DNA of 64,000 bases from Bacillus sp. FJAT-14578 (GCF_000504165.1 NZ_AYSE01000001.1:1178001-1242000); one strand, 5' to 3'. Shown: positions 37,983 through 47,028, counted from the stretch's first letter. The notes: generated from the letters alone by a model not told the origin. Numbers and translations are program-made.

Positions 37983-38147
37983 ATGTATACCATTTTGATT
38001 ATTTGTATCGTTATTGTCATTATCATTTTGTTATTAAGTGTCCTAACGACATCCAAAGCTTACGATTATAAACATTCCATAGATTCACTGGAAGACAATC
38101 CTCATCTCCATCCCGCTGACAAGGATGACCACCGCGATAAGGAGTAG
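37983..38147 (+). CDS. ytzI: YtzI-like single-span membrane protein
   Basis: 54 residues. Residues 3-22 form one hydrophobic helix (TILIICIVIVIIILLLSVL); the rest is a polar, His/Asp-rich tail ending KDDHRDKE. AATAAAGGAGGATTGTT precedes the ATG. It is divergent from dps. Function is unknown; it resembles B. subtilis YtzI in layout and in its place near dps/luxS. Confidence 0.75.
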   Translation: MYTILIICIVIVIIILLLSVLTTSKAYDYKHSIDSLEDNPHLHPADKDDHRDKE

Positions 38148-38169
38148 ACAAGAGGATTCAGCGACGGGC

Positions 38170-38229
38170 TTTTCAATAAAGGAAACTTCCATCGGTGGGG
38201 GTCTTACTGCCCGTTAATGAGGGATAAAA
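38170..38229 (+). repeat. Dispersed repeat family B, minimal copy B4
   Basis: AATAAAGGAAACTTCCATCG joined directly to GTGGGGGTCTTACTGCCCGT and TAATGAGGGATAAA. This is the two ends of copy B6 (62197-62352) without the middle, which suggests internal deletion. Confidence 0.8.
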
Positions 38230-38264
38230 AATGGGACGGCTCTGATGAGCCGCCCCATTTTTTA
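38226..38264 (-). terminator. Terminator of luxS
   Basis: AAAAAATGGG-CGGCTC/GAGCCG-CCCATTTTTT stem with T-tracts on both strands. Confidence 0.88.
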
Positions 38265-38735
38265 TCCGAATACTTTTTCCAAATCTTCTTTATCTTGCTC
38301 TAACCAGAAACGCATTAAACGCTTTGCCCCTTCTAAATCATGAAGCTTCGCTTGACCGCATTGCGTTTCGTTTGCAGCAGGAATTTCGGTAATTTCCACT
38401 GCATCTTTTAATGTATCGTCCAATAAATCGATAATTTCACGCACAGTCGGTTCACCGCTTACGACTAAATAATAGCCTGTTTGACATCCCATTGGAGACA
38501 CATCGATAATATCAAAGTGATCATATTTTTCAACATGCTTCCGAATATTGAAGGCTAGTAAGTGCTCCAGTGTATGAATAACATCCGGTTTCATAGCCTG
38601 TTTATTTGGCTGGCAAAAACGAATATCGAATTTATTAACCAAGCCGTCGCTCCCAACCTTGTGAACGCCGCAATGCCTTACATAAGGGGCTTTTACTGCC
38701 GTGTGATCTAGTTCGAAACTTTCAACTGATGGCAT
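38262..38735 (-). CDS. luxS: S-ribosylhomocysteine lyase LuxS
   Basis: 157 residues. Converts S-ribosylhomocysteine to homocysteine and the AI-2 precursor in the activated methyl cycle, downstream of SAM use. Metal ligands are in HTLEHLLA and the Cys of [16 protein letters not shown] 38735 follows AAGAAGGAGTGGATCGT and gives the conserved start [12 protein letters not shown]. Confidence 0.97.
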   Translation of the reverse strand: MPSVESFELDHTAVKAPYVRHCGVHKVGSDGLVNKFDIRFCQPNKQAMKPDVIHTLEHLLAFNIRKHVEKYDHFDIIDVSPMGCQTGYYLVVSGEPTVREIIDLLDDTLKDAVEITEIPAANETQCGQAKLHDLEGAKRLMRFWLEQDKEDLEKVFG

Positions 38736-38889
38736 ACGATCCACTCCTTCTTGTTTTCTTCTTTCTATCATACACTTAATTCCTATTTTTTTCATCAACT
38801 TTGTATGAATTAGGTTTTCCCTTTTATTTGAATAATCTTCGCTAATCTTTTATAGTTGATTTACAAAATAGATGAAGGAATGTTGTTCC

Positions 38890-39123
38890 ATGTTTTTATC
38901 CAAGTTCTTGATAGGCTTGATTCGTATTTATCAAAAATTTATTTCTCCCTTAAAGCCTCCTACTTGCCGTTTTTATCCGACATGTTCCCATTACGGACTG
39001 GAGGCCGTCAAACGATTTGGTCCTCTAAAAGGCAGTTGGCTGACGATTAAACGCCTTTTAAAATGTCATCCATTTCATCCGGGAGGAATTGACCTCGTTC
39101 CTGAAAAAAAACATAAAAATTGA
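38890..39123 (+). CDS. yidD: YidD membrane insertion efficiency factor
   Basis: 77 residues with the conserved YidD core [20 protein letters not shown] and [15 protein letters not shown] small amphipathic membrane-associated protein thought to help YidC/Oxa1 insertion. It is usually next to rnpA/yidC but here lies by luxS, like B. subtilis ytjA. ATG 38890 is preceded by GAAGGA. Confidence 0.92.
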   Translation: MFLSKFLIGLIRIYQKFISPLKPPTCRFYPTCSHYGLEAVKRFGPLKGSWLTIKRLLKCHPFHPGGIDLVPEKKHKN

Positions 39124-39266
39124 GATGCTCATATAAGGCGGTTTTTGTAAAGTTGATGGCTTCAACCGCCTTTAACCCAAGATCAAAAAAGTCACCATCC
39201 TAAAAAGGCCCAATACAATAACTGTCGAGCTTCCCTTCTGTCCCTCTCTGACACGTAGTAAGAGCG

Positions 39267-39839
39267 TTATTCCTGTTCTCCCTTATATCCGTCTACAACA
39301 AGGTCCAGCTTGCCGTTTTCCGGATTGATAATTAATCCATGGACCGGAACACGTTTAGGAAAGAGCGGGTGATTTTGAAGAGTCTCCACGCTGTGTTTCA
39401 CGCTTTCTTCTACACTATTGAAGCCTCTTAACCAATTTTTCAAGTCAATACCCGAATACTTAATGGTAGAAAGGGTGTCTTCGCTAACGCCTTCCGACTT
39501 CATCTTATAAAGGATTTTATCCGCCTCAATCTTCCCCATCCCGCAGTCGTAATGACCGATTACGCATACTTCATCTGCATTCAGCTCATATACGGCTACC
39601 AATATGCTTCGCACAATACTGCCGAATGGATGGGCAACAATCGCTCCAGCATTTTTAATGATTTTGACATCTCCATTTCGTAAATTCATGGAATGCGGCA
39701 ATAATTCTACAAGCCTTGTATCCATACATGATAAAATGACAAGCCTTTTATCGGGAAACTTGGTGGTTTGATACTTTTCATAATCTTTATTACTCACGAA
39801 TTTTTCATTAAAATCTAAAATCTCCTGCATTATAGACAT
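39267..39839 (-). CDS. Beta-class carbonic anhydrase
   Basis: 190 residues. Interconverts CO2 and bicarbonate. Zinc ligands are in LSCMDTRL (Cys plus the Asp/Arg dyad) and VIGHYDCGMG (His and Cys). It resembles B. subtilis YtiB. ATG 39839 follows AAGGGATTGTGTCAT. It is divergent from the COG0523 GTPase and shares a Zur-like box, so zinc-dependent control is possible. Confidence 0.92.
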   Translation of the reverse strand: MSIMQEILDFNEKFVSNKDYEKYQTTKFPDKRLVILSCMDTRLVELLPHSMNLRNGDVKIIKNAGAIVAHPFGSIVRSILVAVYELNADEVCVIGHYDCGMGKIEADKILYKMKSEGVSEDTLSTIKYSGIDLKNWLRGFNSVEESVKHSVETLQNHPLFPKRVPVHGLIINPENGKLDLVVDGYKGEQE

Positions 39840-39934
39840 ATGACACAATCCCTTCTTATAAAACTTATGAATATTTATATAATTATATAAACTACTTGTC
39901 CTTTTCACAAATTTTTTGTATGATACTAAAAATC

Positions 39935-39955
39935 AAATCGTAATAATTCTTATTT
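39935..39955. promoter_or_regulatory. Zur-like box between carbonic anhydrase and COG0523 GTPase
   Basis: AAATCGTAATAATTCTTATTT. The left half matches the Bacillus Zur site (AAATCGTAATnATTACGATTT); the right half has two deviations. Confidence 0.7.
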
Positions 39956-39970
39956 AAAAAGGAGAAAACC

Positions 39971-41155
39971 ATGAATAAAATACCAGTTACAGTATTAAGC
40001 GGCTATTTAGGTGCCGGAAAAACAACTTTGCTCAATCACATTTTACATAACCGTGAAGGCCTGAAAATCGCCGTCATTGTAAATGATATGAGCGAGATCA
40101 ATATTGATGCGGATTTAGTGAAACGAGGCGGGTTTTCACGAACGGAAGAAAAGTTGGTTGAAATGCAAAATGGCTGCATATGCTGTACATTAAGAGAAGA
40201 TTTAATGGAAGAGGTCGAGCGGCTGGTGGATGAAGGCGAGATTGACTACATTGTCATTGAATCATCAGGGATCAGCGAACCTATTCCTGTTGCCCAAACC
40301 TTTACTTACTTGGACGAAGAGTCAGGAATTGACTTAACCAAAAAGTGCCGATTGGATACGATGGTAACGGTCGTGGACGGGAATCGCTTTTGGAATGACT
40401 TTGCTTCCGGCGAAAGCTTGCTCGACCGAAAGCAAGGAACGGATGAACACGATACTCGTGAGATCGTGGATTTATTGATTGATCAAATTGAGTTTGCCAA
40501 TGTGATTTTATTAAATAAAGTAGATTTATTGGCCGAGGAAGACATTATAGAACTTGAAAATTTGTTAAAGAAACTTAATCCGGAAGCGAACGTCATCAGG
40601 ACCGCACATAGTGAAGTTTCCCTTCATGAGCTCTTAAATACGAATCTGTTTGATTTTGACAAAGCCAGTCAAGGAGCGGGTTGGATTAAAGAGCTGAACG
40701 AAGAGCACACACCCGAAACAGAAGAATATGGAATTTCCTCTTTCGTCTACCGCCGTCGCCGTCCTTTTCACCCGGAACGATTCATGAACTGGCTTGAGAA
40801 CTGGCCGGTTGACATTGTACGTGCGAAAGGATTTTTCTGGCTGGCTTCCCGTAACGATATGACAGGCCTTCTTTCTCAAGCCGGAACATCCATTATGATT
40901 CAAGGAGCCGGTGAATGGATTGCAGCTTATCCCGAAAAAGAACGCATGCAAATATTAAAAGAAGAACCCGAGTTGTTAGAGAAATGGGATAAATCATTTG
41001 GCGACCGTATGAACGAACTTGTGTTCATCGGGGTTGATATGGACCGAAATGAAGTGGAAGCTTCTCTTGACCAATGTTTGCTGACAGATGAAGAAATGAA
41101 GCTGGATTGGTCATCATTCCAAGACCCTCTTCCTGCTTTTACCGTTTCTTCTTGA
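39971..41155 (+). CDS. zagA: COG0523/CobW-family GTPase, probable zinc metallochaperone (ZagA/YciC-like)
   Basis: 394 residues. P-loop [16 protein letters not shown], the family metal motif CICC (about 61-64, within [13 protein letters not shown]) and the CobW C-terminal domain (about 250-390) with [15 protein letters not shown]. subtilis YciC/ZagA is a Zur-repressed GTP-dependent chaperone that delivers zinc under starvation. A Zur-like box precedes this gene, and a ZnuA-type lipoprotein follows, supporting zinc over cobalt. Confidence 0.9.
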   Translation: MNKIPVTVLSGYLGAGKTTLLNHILHNREGLKIAVIVNDMSEINIDADLVKRGGFSRTEEKLVEMQNGCICCTLREDLMEEVERLVDEGEIDYIVIESSGISEPIPVAQTFTYLDEESGIDLTKKCRLDTMVTVVDGNRFWNDFASGESLLDRKQGTDEHDTREIVDLLIDQIEFANVILLNKVDLLAEEDIIELENLLKKLNPEANVIRTAHSEVSLHELLNTNLFDFDKASQGAGWIKELNEEHTPETEEYGISSFVYRRRRPFHPERFMNWLENWPVDIVRAKGFFWLASRNDMTGLLSQAGTSIMIQGAGEWIAAYPEKERMQILKEEPELLEKWDKSFGDRMNELVFIGVDMDRNEVEASLDQCLLTDEEMKLDWSSFQDPLPAFTVSS

Positions 41156-41168
41156 TTTTTTTATTTTC

Positions 41169-41189
41169 AAATCGTAATAATTACGATAT
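41169..41189 (+). promoter_or_regulatory. Zur box upstream of the ZnuA-like gene
   Basis: AAATCGTAATAATTACGATAT contains the perfect palindrome ATCGTAATAATTACGAT, the Bacillus Zur core, 50 bases before the start codon. Confidence 0.85.
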
Positions 41190-41238
41190 AATTACATCTG
41201 GATTGAATAGATAAAAAGAAGTTCGAGAGGAGAAAAAA

Positions 41239-42243
41239 ATGAAAATTAAAGCAGGTTTAATGGCACTATCATTGGCCCTTACTTCTTTTCTTGCAGCTTG
41301 CGGCAGTGAGAGCACAAGCGGAAATGACAATAGTGAAGTGAAAGATGATGCCTTACAAATATATACAACTATTTACCCATTGCAAGATTTTGCCGCTAAA
41401 ATTGGCGGAGAACATGTAGAGGTGGAGAGCATTTTGCCTCCAGGCGTTGATGCCCATACGTTTGAACCAACTCCAAAAACAATGGTAACCTTAGCTAAAG
41501 CTGATGCCTTCATTTATTCAGGAGCAGGAGTAGAGGGATTTGTAGAAGCGGCTAAAGATACATTAAAAAGTGAAGATGTAAAGCTTGTTGAAGCAGCTCA
41601 CGGTATCGAGCTGGCCCACCATGACGAGCATGCTGCCGAAGAAACTCACGATGAGCACGCTACTGAAGAAGCCCATGACGAACACGCTGCCGAAGAAAAC
41701 CATAACGAGCATAACCACGGAGACGTCGATCCACATATCTGGTTAGATCCAATTTTGGCTATCGAATTAGCTGAAAATATTAAAACGGAGTTAACAGAAC
41801 TTAAACCAGAGGCAAAAGCCGATTTTGAGAAGAATTTTGAAACATTAAAAAGCGATCTCGAAACATTAGACAAAGAATTCACCCAAGTGATTGACTCAGC
41901 GCCTAAAAAAGAGATTTTAGTGGCACATGCCGCTTACGGTTATTGGGAAGGCCGCTACGGCATTGAGCAGTTAAGCGTATCCGGCTTATCTCCGACAAGC
42001 GAGCCGTCACAAAAGGAATTGCAAAATCTCGTATCAACTGCAAAAGAACATGATATCAAATATGTTATCTTTGAACAAAACGTAAAACCGAAAATTGCCG
42101 AGCTTGTGAAAAAGGAAATCGGAGCAGACTCATTAACTTTACACAACCTTGAAGCGGTAACGGAAGAAGATATAAAGAATAAAGAAGATTACTTCTCGAT
42201 CATGAAGAAAAACCTTGAAACACTAAAAACAGCTTTACAGTAA
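41239..42243 (+). CDS. znuA: ZnuA/AdcA-type zinc-binding lipoprotein
   Basis: 334 residues. Lipobox LTSFLAACGSE places the lipidated Cys at 21. The TroA-type fold has a His-rich loop (about 127-166) made of degenerate repeats of THDEHATEEA, followed by DVDPHIWLDP. It captures zinc for an ABC importer, but no znuB/znuC genes are adjacent. A perfect Zur box precedes it, so it should be induced by zinc shortage. Confidence 0.93.
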   Translation: MKIKAGLMALSLALTSFLAACGSESTSGNDNSEVKDDALQIYTTIYPLQDFAAKIGGEHVEVESILPPGVDAHTFEPTPKTMVTLAKADAFIYSGAGVEGFVEAAKDTLKSEDVKLVEAAHGIELAHHDEHAAEETHDEHATEEAHDEHAAEENHNEHNHGDVDPHIWLDPILAIELAENIKTELTELKPEAKADFEKNFETLKSDLETLDKEFTQVIDSAPKKEILVAHAAYGYWEGRYGIEQLSVSGLSPTSEPSQKELQNLVSTAKEHDIKYVIFEQNVKPKIAELVKKEIGADSLTLHNLEAVTEEDIKNKEDYFSIMKKNLETLKTALQ

Positions 42244-42277
42244 AAAAGCAGCTTGCGCAAGCAAGCTGTTTTTTATT
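42243..42277 (+). terminator. Terminator of znuA
   Basis: AAAAAGCAGCTTGC/GCAAGCTGTTTTTTATTT right at the stop codon. Confidence 0.9.
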
Positions 42278-42503
42278 TCATCTTGTTTTCTTCATGGAAT
42301 GCTCCTCATGATCGGCAAACTTTTGTCTTTCTATATAAAAGGATGAATAACAGAGTTTACCTCTCCTTTTAAAAAGGTAGCACTCACCACAAAGCGAAAT
42401 GATTACTATTTTCAAATTTGTGTCTTATCATTTTAATGCATAATCTCTGGTAAAAGGTGGACAATAAGGAACAACAGTACTCTATTGGAAAGGTTGCGTT
42501 TCA

Positions 42504-43838
42504 ATGGATCATTTAGTCCTTGCACGTTCAATGTTCGGTATGACCATGGCGTTTCACATCATCTTCGCCACCCTTGGAGTAGGCATTCCCCTTATGGTCT
42601 TATTTGCCGAACTGCTTTACCACAAAACGAAAGACAAAGATTATGCCATTATGGCTAAGCGTTGGACGAAAGGGTTTGCGGTACTGCTCGGTGTAGCCAT
42701 TCCTACAGGAACCATTGCAGGAGTCCAGCTTAACCTTCTTTGGCCCGGTTTTATGGAAGTGATCGGGAAAGTCATGGCTCTTGCCTTCCAGATTGAAATT
42801 TACGCTTTTTTTATTGAAGCCTTGTTTATGTCTATTTACATTTATGCGGCTGATCGCATTTCTCCTCTTATGAGAATTGTCAGTGTGACGATGGTTGCCA
42901 TCGGCGGAGCAGCTTCAGCCATCCTTATTACAAATGTTCATGCGTTTGAAGGGACCCCTGCCGGTTTTCGCATAGAAAACGGAGAAATTGTAGATGTAGA
43001 TCCATGGGCCGCGTTTTTTAACCCAAGCTTCCTTGTATCCGCAGGACATGTGGTCGTTTCTGCCTTTATGACGGGTGCTTTTGTTCTCGCTTCTATTTCT
43101 GCATACAAAATGCTTCGTTCGAAAGCAGAAAAAAATGTCTACAACTTTTATAAGAAAGCACTGGTGCTCACTTTGACCGCCGGGCTTGTTTTTTCATTTT
43201 TAACGGCTCTCAACGGTCATGAATCGGCTCAGATGCTGCATGAATACCAGCCTGAGAAGCTGGCCGCGGCAGAAGGATTGTTTGAAACGCAAGACTATGC
43301 TCCACTTGCCATCGGCGGTTATACGGATTTGGAAACAAAAGAAGTAAAATTCGGAATCGAAATTCCATGGGCTCTTAGCTTCTTGGCAGGAAACAGCTTC
43401 GATACGGTCGTTGTCGGGCTCGATGATTTTCCCGAAGAATATTGGCCGCCCTTATTTGTCCATACATTATTCAATGGAATGGTTTTAATCGGATCTGCTC
43501 TCATTTTTTTAGCGATGTTTGGACTATTCTGGTATAAAATTTTAAAACGTAATGACTTTCCGAAATGGCTTATGTGGCTCTATGTTGCCGCGGGGCCGCT
43601 TTCCATTCTCGCTATTGAGTTCGGGTGGATTTTCGCTTGTACAGGAAGGCAGCCATGGGTTATTTACCGAATCATGAAAACGTCTGAAGCCGTTACCACT
43701 TCGTCTGAATTAGGTTTATTGTTTACCTTCTTTTTGCTTGTTTACATTATTTTAGGAGTAGCCGTTGTGCTCGTTCTAAAATATTACTTTAAGCGTCACC
43801 CTGTCTCGAAAGACTTGGAGATGCGAACTGAATCGTAA
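42504..43838 (+). CDS. ythA: Cytochrome bd-type ubiquinol/menaquinol oxidase subunit I (YthA-like)
   Basis: 444 residues, about nine membrane helices. The heme b and quinol side has the signature GRQPWVIYRIMKTSEAVT near 385-402. The Q-loop is short, as in the cyanide-insensitive CioA group. It binds the hemes and oxidises menaquinol. It pairs with ythB 17 bases downstream; a third small subunit was not seen. Confidence 0.92.
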   Translation: MDHLVLARSMFGMTMAFHIIFATLGVGIPLMVLFAELLYHKTKDKDYAIMAKRWTKGFAVLLGVAIPTGTIAGVQLNLLWPGFMEVIGKVMALAFQIEIYAFFIEALFMSIYIYAADRISPLMRIVSVTMVAIGGAASAILITNVHAFEGTPAGFRIENGEIVDVDPWAAFFNPSFLVSAGHVVVSAFMTGAFVLASISAYKMLRSKAEKNVYNFYKKALVLTLTAGLVFSFLTALNGHESAQMLHEYQPEKLAAAEGLFETQDYAPLAIGGYTDLETKEVKFGIEIPWALSFLAGNSFDTVVVGLDDFPEEYWPPLFVHTLFNGMVLIGSALIFLAMFGLFWYKILKRNDFPKWLMWLYVAAGPLSILAIEFGWIFACTGRQPWVIYRIMKTSEAVTTSSELGLLFTFFLLVYIILGVAVVLVLKYYFKRHPVSKDLEMRTES

Positions 43839-43855
43839 GGAGGTGTCACGTTGAG

Positions 43856-44884
43856 ATGATGACTGAAGCATTACTGGCCATTTCCGTATTATGGGGATTT
43901 ATTTTTATTTATGCCGTGATGGCAACGATGGATTTCGGAGCAGGCTTTTGGTCCATGGTATATATCAATCGGGAAAAAACGAATGCGACAACGATTGCAA
44001 ACCGTTACCTCTCCCCTACATGGGAAGTGACAAATGTATTCATCGTGGCGATTGTTGTGGCACTATTCACCTTTTTTCCCGGCGCTACGTTTACATTAGG
44101 AACGGTTCTGCTTATCCCTGGAAGCATTATTTTGTTACTTCTGTCCATTCGAAGTGCTTTTCTTGTGTTCTCTCATATTGCCAAGGATTATGAAAAAGCA
44201 TTGACCTATATTTCAGGCATTTCCGGTATTTTGATTCCAGCCTTTTTGATTTGTGTTCTTCCGATCACTCATGGAAATTATATCGATACTATTGAAGGCA
44301 CGGAAAAGCTCAATTTAGTGACTTTATTTACAAGTCCGAATGTGTATGCGTTTATCGGATTCGCCATTAGCTCCACCTTATTTTTGTCATCGCTTCTTTT
44401 AGCCGATTACTCGAAAGTATCGGATGAATTTGAAGCATATAACGTATATCGGCGGGACGCGATTATTCTCGGACCGATCGCCCTGCTTATGGCTTTCCTC
44501 ATCATGCTCACCATGCGCGGGGAGGCGACATGGCTTTATGACAATATGATGGAAATGAAGGGATGGCTGATTGCTTCAGCTCTCATGTTTATCGTGACCG
44601 GAGGCGCCCTCTTCATTCGGACATCCAAAGCGGTGGGGATGCCGCGATTGGCGGTTATTTCTACTCTCGTACAATACTTTTTAGCAAGCTATGCCTATGG
44701 AAAATCCCATCTGCCCTTTGTGGTATTCCCTAATGTAACGATTGAATCGGGGTTTACTCATCCTGCGACCTTCCGAGCGTTGTTTATCTCTTACATTGTG
44801 GGATTTGTCATCCTGTTTCCCGGGTTCGTTTATTTTTGGAAACTGTTTATGAAGGATCGAAATTATTTGAAGAACAAAATATGA
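43856..44884 (+). CDS. ythB: Cytochrome bd-type oxidase subunit II (YthB-like)
   Basis: 342 residues with about eight to nine helices, beginning with the CydB-type segment AVMATMDFGAGFWSM. AAGGAGGTG lies upstream. With YthA it forms an alternative terminal oxidase for low oxygen or when cytochrome c/aa3 oxidases are blocked; menaquinol would come from the men genes further along. Confidence 0.9.
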   Translation: MMTEALLAISVLWGFIFIYAVMATMDFGAGFWSMVYINREKTNATTIANRYLSPTWEVTNVFIVAIVVALFTFFPGATFTLGTVLLIPGSIILLLLSIRSAFLVFSHIAKDYEKALTYISGISGILIPAFLICVLPITHGNYIDTIEGTEKLNLVTLFTSPNVYAFIGFAISSTLFLSSLLLADYSKVSDEFEAYNVYRRDAIILGPIALLMAFLIMLTMRGEATWLYDNMMEMKGWLIASALMFIVTGGALFIRTSKAVGMPRLAVISTLVQYFLASYAYGKSHLPFVVFPNVTIESGFTHPATFRALFISYIVGFVILFPGFVYFWKLFMKDRNYLKNKI

Positions 44885-44914
44885 GGCGTACTTTTTAGTG
44901 CTTTATTAAAGCTG

Positions 44915-44962
44915 AAAAGGCAAATGACTAAAGGAACTCGCCTTCTTTAGTCATTTGCCTTT
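44915..44962 (+). terminator. Terminator of ythAB
   Basis: AAAGGCAAATGACTAAAG and its near-perfect complement, 31 bases after ythB, ending TTTATTT. Confidence 0.88.
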
Positions 44963-44967
44963 ATTTA

Positions 44968-45172
44968 TCCCTCACTAACGGGCAGTAAGACCCCTACTTC
45001 CGACGCACAGGATGTGCTAGCGAAGACGTTGCGACAGGACGTCGCGTTTTTAGTCTTCGTTCTTTAGTAATCGTAGAAGTTTAAGTAGGGGATAACTGCC
45101 CGTAAAAGCCCGATAAGTCACCTAACCACTGGTGAGGGATAAAGCCCCCTACCGATGGAAGTTTCCTTTATT
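44968..45172 (-). repeat. Dispersed repeat family B, copy B5
   Basis: On the minus strand, TAAAGGAAACTTCCATCGGT opens the copy and CGTTAGTGAGGGATAA closes it. Inside are CCAGTGGTTAGGTGAC, a GACGTTGCGACAGGACGTCG hairpin and a GCACATCCTGTGC hairpin. It fills the gap between ythB and the flavodoxin. Confidence 0.8.
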
Positions 45173-45623
45173 ACATAGCTTTTGTTCCAATCTGTTCCGC
45201 AAATTCCTTGGCGAATTGCCGGCACTGGTCAATGTCTTCCCCATAAGGAGCATGCTCGATTTTTAATCCTTCCATGACCAGCTCCCCTCCTCTTTCCGCA
45301 ATTCGATGTTCCAGTAAATCAACCGCGCCGCAAAAATGCTCGTATGCCCGATCTCCTGATCCAAATACCGCTGATTTTTTCCCGCTTAAATCCAATTGAT
45401 CCATATCTTCATAGATATCTAAAAAATCATCTGGAAGTTCCCCATCTCCCCATGTATACGCTCCAAACAAAATATAATCGTAAGAAAGAATGTCATTGGC
45501 CTCTACATCAAGGGCTTCTTTGCGCTCCACATGCATTCCCTCATTCTGTAAACTCTCTTCGATTAAATCCGCTATCATCTCTGTATTACCAGACATACTC
45601 GCATACACCATTAACGTTTTCAT
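45171..45623 (-). CDS. Flavodoxin (YkuN/YkuP-like)
   Basis: 150 residues with the FMN phosphate loop SMSGNTEMIAD at 10-20 and isoalloxazine-contact motifs GAYTWGDGELPDDF and FGSGDRAYEHFCGA. An electron carrier that replaces ferredoxin when iron is scarce. It lies 27 bases after the 234-residue gene, whose leader has a Fur-like box, so iron-regulated expression is likely. Confidence 0.92.
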   Translation of the reverse strand: MKTLMVYASMSGNTEMIADLIEESLQNEGMHVERKEALDVEANDILSYDYILFGAYTWGDGELPDDFLDIYEDMDQLDLSGKKSAVFGSGDRAYEHFCGAVDLLEHRIAERGGELVMEGLKIEHAPYGEDIDQCRQFAKEFAEQIGTKAM

Positions 45624-45650
45624 CCTTTTTCTCCTCCCTTTTCCATCCAG

Positions 45651-46352
45651 TTAAACCACCCTTTTATGATTAAGCATCATTGATTGCTCCAAAGTACTTT
45701 TAATGAGACCTAAAAAATGCAGGGATTCTTCGTATTGCGCTTCTTTTATACAGACCTCATGTTTTGTTCCCGTCATGAGGCAGCAAAACTCTATCGAATC
45801 GGGCAATTGGTTAAACGCGTGACGGCTGAACACGACCATTAGATGAACAAACGCGTTTCTCACCTCTTCGCTATCGTCCAGCATAATCTTTTTGATTTTA
45901 TAAGAATTAGCTGTCCACTCTCCTACATCAATCTCTACTGATAGATCAATCCCTAGTTCAGCTACTGCGACTCTGTATTTTTCATATAAAAAGAGCGGCG
46001 GCGTAATGTGAGAACAGGCTCCCAGCTCTTGGAGCAAGTAATCCGTTACTTTAGCCAGTACCGTATAATAATGCATTTTTGATCGAAACAAGCGTACATT
46101 AATACAGCTCCACTGATGCTCGATTAGCTTAAGGGTTGATAAAGCCGTTCTCTCTTGTACAGGCAATTGAAAATACTCTTTTAAAATCTGCTTTACAGCT
46201 GTTTTCACTGCCTTTTCCCAAGTGATGTGACGGTTCCTATTTTTATGTAATAGACACTCTTGAAGAAAAATATCGGGTGAATGCATAAATTGCTCGAGAT
46301 GCTCATTCGAGATGGTTTTCACGTTGACTTTTACGGACTCTAACATTTTCAT
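45651..46352 (-). CDS. Unknown 233-residue protein in an iron-responsive operon
   Basis: No family recognised. Mostly helical by composition, soluble, with segments QECLLHKNRNRHITWEKAVK and FVHLMVVFSRHAFNQLPDSIE. No Cys-rich cluster motif; several His and Cys are scattered (KHEVCIKEAQYEE). A Fur-like box lies about 15 bases upstream of the start. It is co-directional with the flavodoxin 27 bases downstream. GTG 46355 or ATG 46346 are alternative starts. Confidence 0.7.
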   Translation of the reverse strand: MKMLESVKVNVKTISNEHLEQFMHSPDIFLQECLLHKNRNRHITWEKAVKTAVKQILKEYFQLPVQERTALSTLKLIEHQWSCINVRLFRSKMHYYTVLAKVTDYLLQELGACSHITPPLFLYEKYRVAVAELGIDLSVEIDVGEWTANSYKIKKIMLDDSEEVRNAFVHLMVVFSRHAFNQLPDSIEFCCLMTGTKHEVCIKEAQYEESLHFLGLIKSTLEQSMMLNHKRVV

Positions 46353-46362
46353 CACAACCTAT

Positions 46363-46381
46363 AACGATAATCATTCTCAAT
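46363..46381. promoter_or_regulatory. Fur-like box before the 233-residue gene and flavodoxin
   Basis: Minus strand ATTGAGAATGATTATCGTT. It has the 7-1-7 pattern TGAGAATnATTATCG. Confidence 0.8.
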
Positions 46382-46406
46382 ATATAACAAAAAAATAAAA
46401 ACTCTT

Positions 46407-46688
46407 TTATGCTTCTTTTCTAATGATTTTTTGAATGGCACTCCATGAATGCTTAACAAAGTAAATGGGTTTCTCTTGCTTTTTGGCTTTCTCTTTGATT
46501 ACTTTCGCCATATTATGATTGATAAAATCGGTAATGACTAAAATAAACTCTGTATGTTCCGGGATGTCCCTTTTAACCATGCTCGATTTCCTTCCATCCA
46601 GATGGATGATATCTTTAAACCCTTCATTCTCTAAACGATTCGTAATATGTTTTAAACGATCTCCGCCCACTACCATTATTGAAGACAT
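46407..46688 (-). CDS. DUF2325-type small protein
   Basis: 93 residues starting MSSIMVVGGDRLKHI with a Rossmann-like alternation and FILVITDFINHNMAKVIKEK in the middle, matching the DUF2325 pattern. Function is unknown. ATG 46688 follows ATGAGGAGGAAGACT. Two Fur-like boxes lie 80-135 bases upstream, suggesting iron control. Confidence 0.78.
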   Translation of the reverse strand: MSSIMVVGGDRLKHITNRLENEGFKDIIHLDGRKSSMVKRDIPEHTEFILVITDFINHNMAKVIKEKAKKQEKPIYFVKHSWSAIQKIIRKEA

Positions 46689-46770
46689 AGTCTTCCTCCT
46701 CATTATTTCTTTTTATTATTTATATCAAAGTTGTTTAAGTTCATTGATTATTTCTCTACTTTAAGAATAA

Positions 46771-46787
46771 TTGAGAATGATTCTCTT
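46771..46787. promoter_or_regulatory. Fur-like box 1 upstream of the DUF2325 gene
   Basis: TTGAGAATGATTCTCTT: palindromic GAGAATGATTCTC, a good 7-1-7 Fur core. Confidence 0.8.
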
Positions 46788-46801
46788 TGTCAATATTTAA
46801 T

Positions 46802-46823
46802 TGATAAAAATTCTCATTATCAT
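46802..46823. promoter_or_regulatory. Fur-like box 2 upstream of the DUF2325 gene
   Basis: Minus strand ATGATAATGAGAATTTTTATC (approximately): overlapping GATAATGAGAAT and GAGAATTTTTATC half-sites. It may also serve the plus-strand gene at 47029. The remaining 46824-47028 has a -35-like TTGACA near 46933 and no gene. Confidence 0.7.
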
Positions 46824-47028
46824 TTATGTAGCTTTGTTCTTTATTAAAGAACTTCTATTGTTAACAGGACTTTTCCCTTATATTTTCCGGGATAAACCGA
46901 TGTAAATGGGTCAAACTAAGAAAGTAAGTGTTTTGACAATACTATAGCTTTCCGCATAAGGTGTCCCCTGCATTGTATAGGTGCTAAGGACACTTTCTTC
47001 ATGAAATACATAGGGAGTTGGTGAATGC

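Noticed and set aside
45171-45623. Flavodoxin as NrdI, the activator of class Ib reductase
   Set aside because: It is 150 residues with YkuN-type FMN loops (GAYTWGDGE), lies 2 kb from nrdF behind other genes and has Fur rather than NrdR control.
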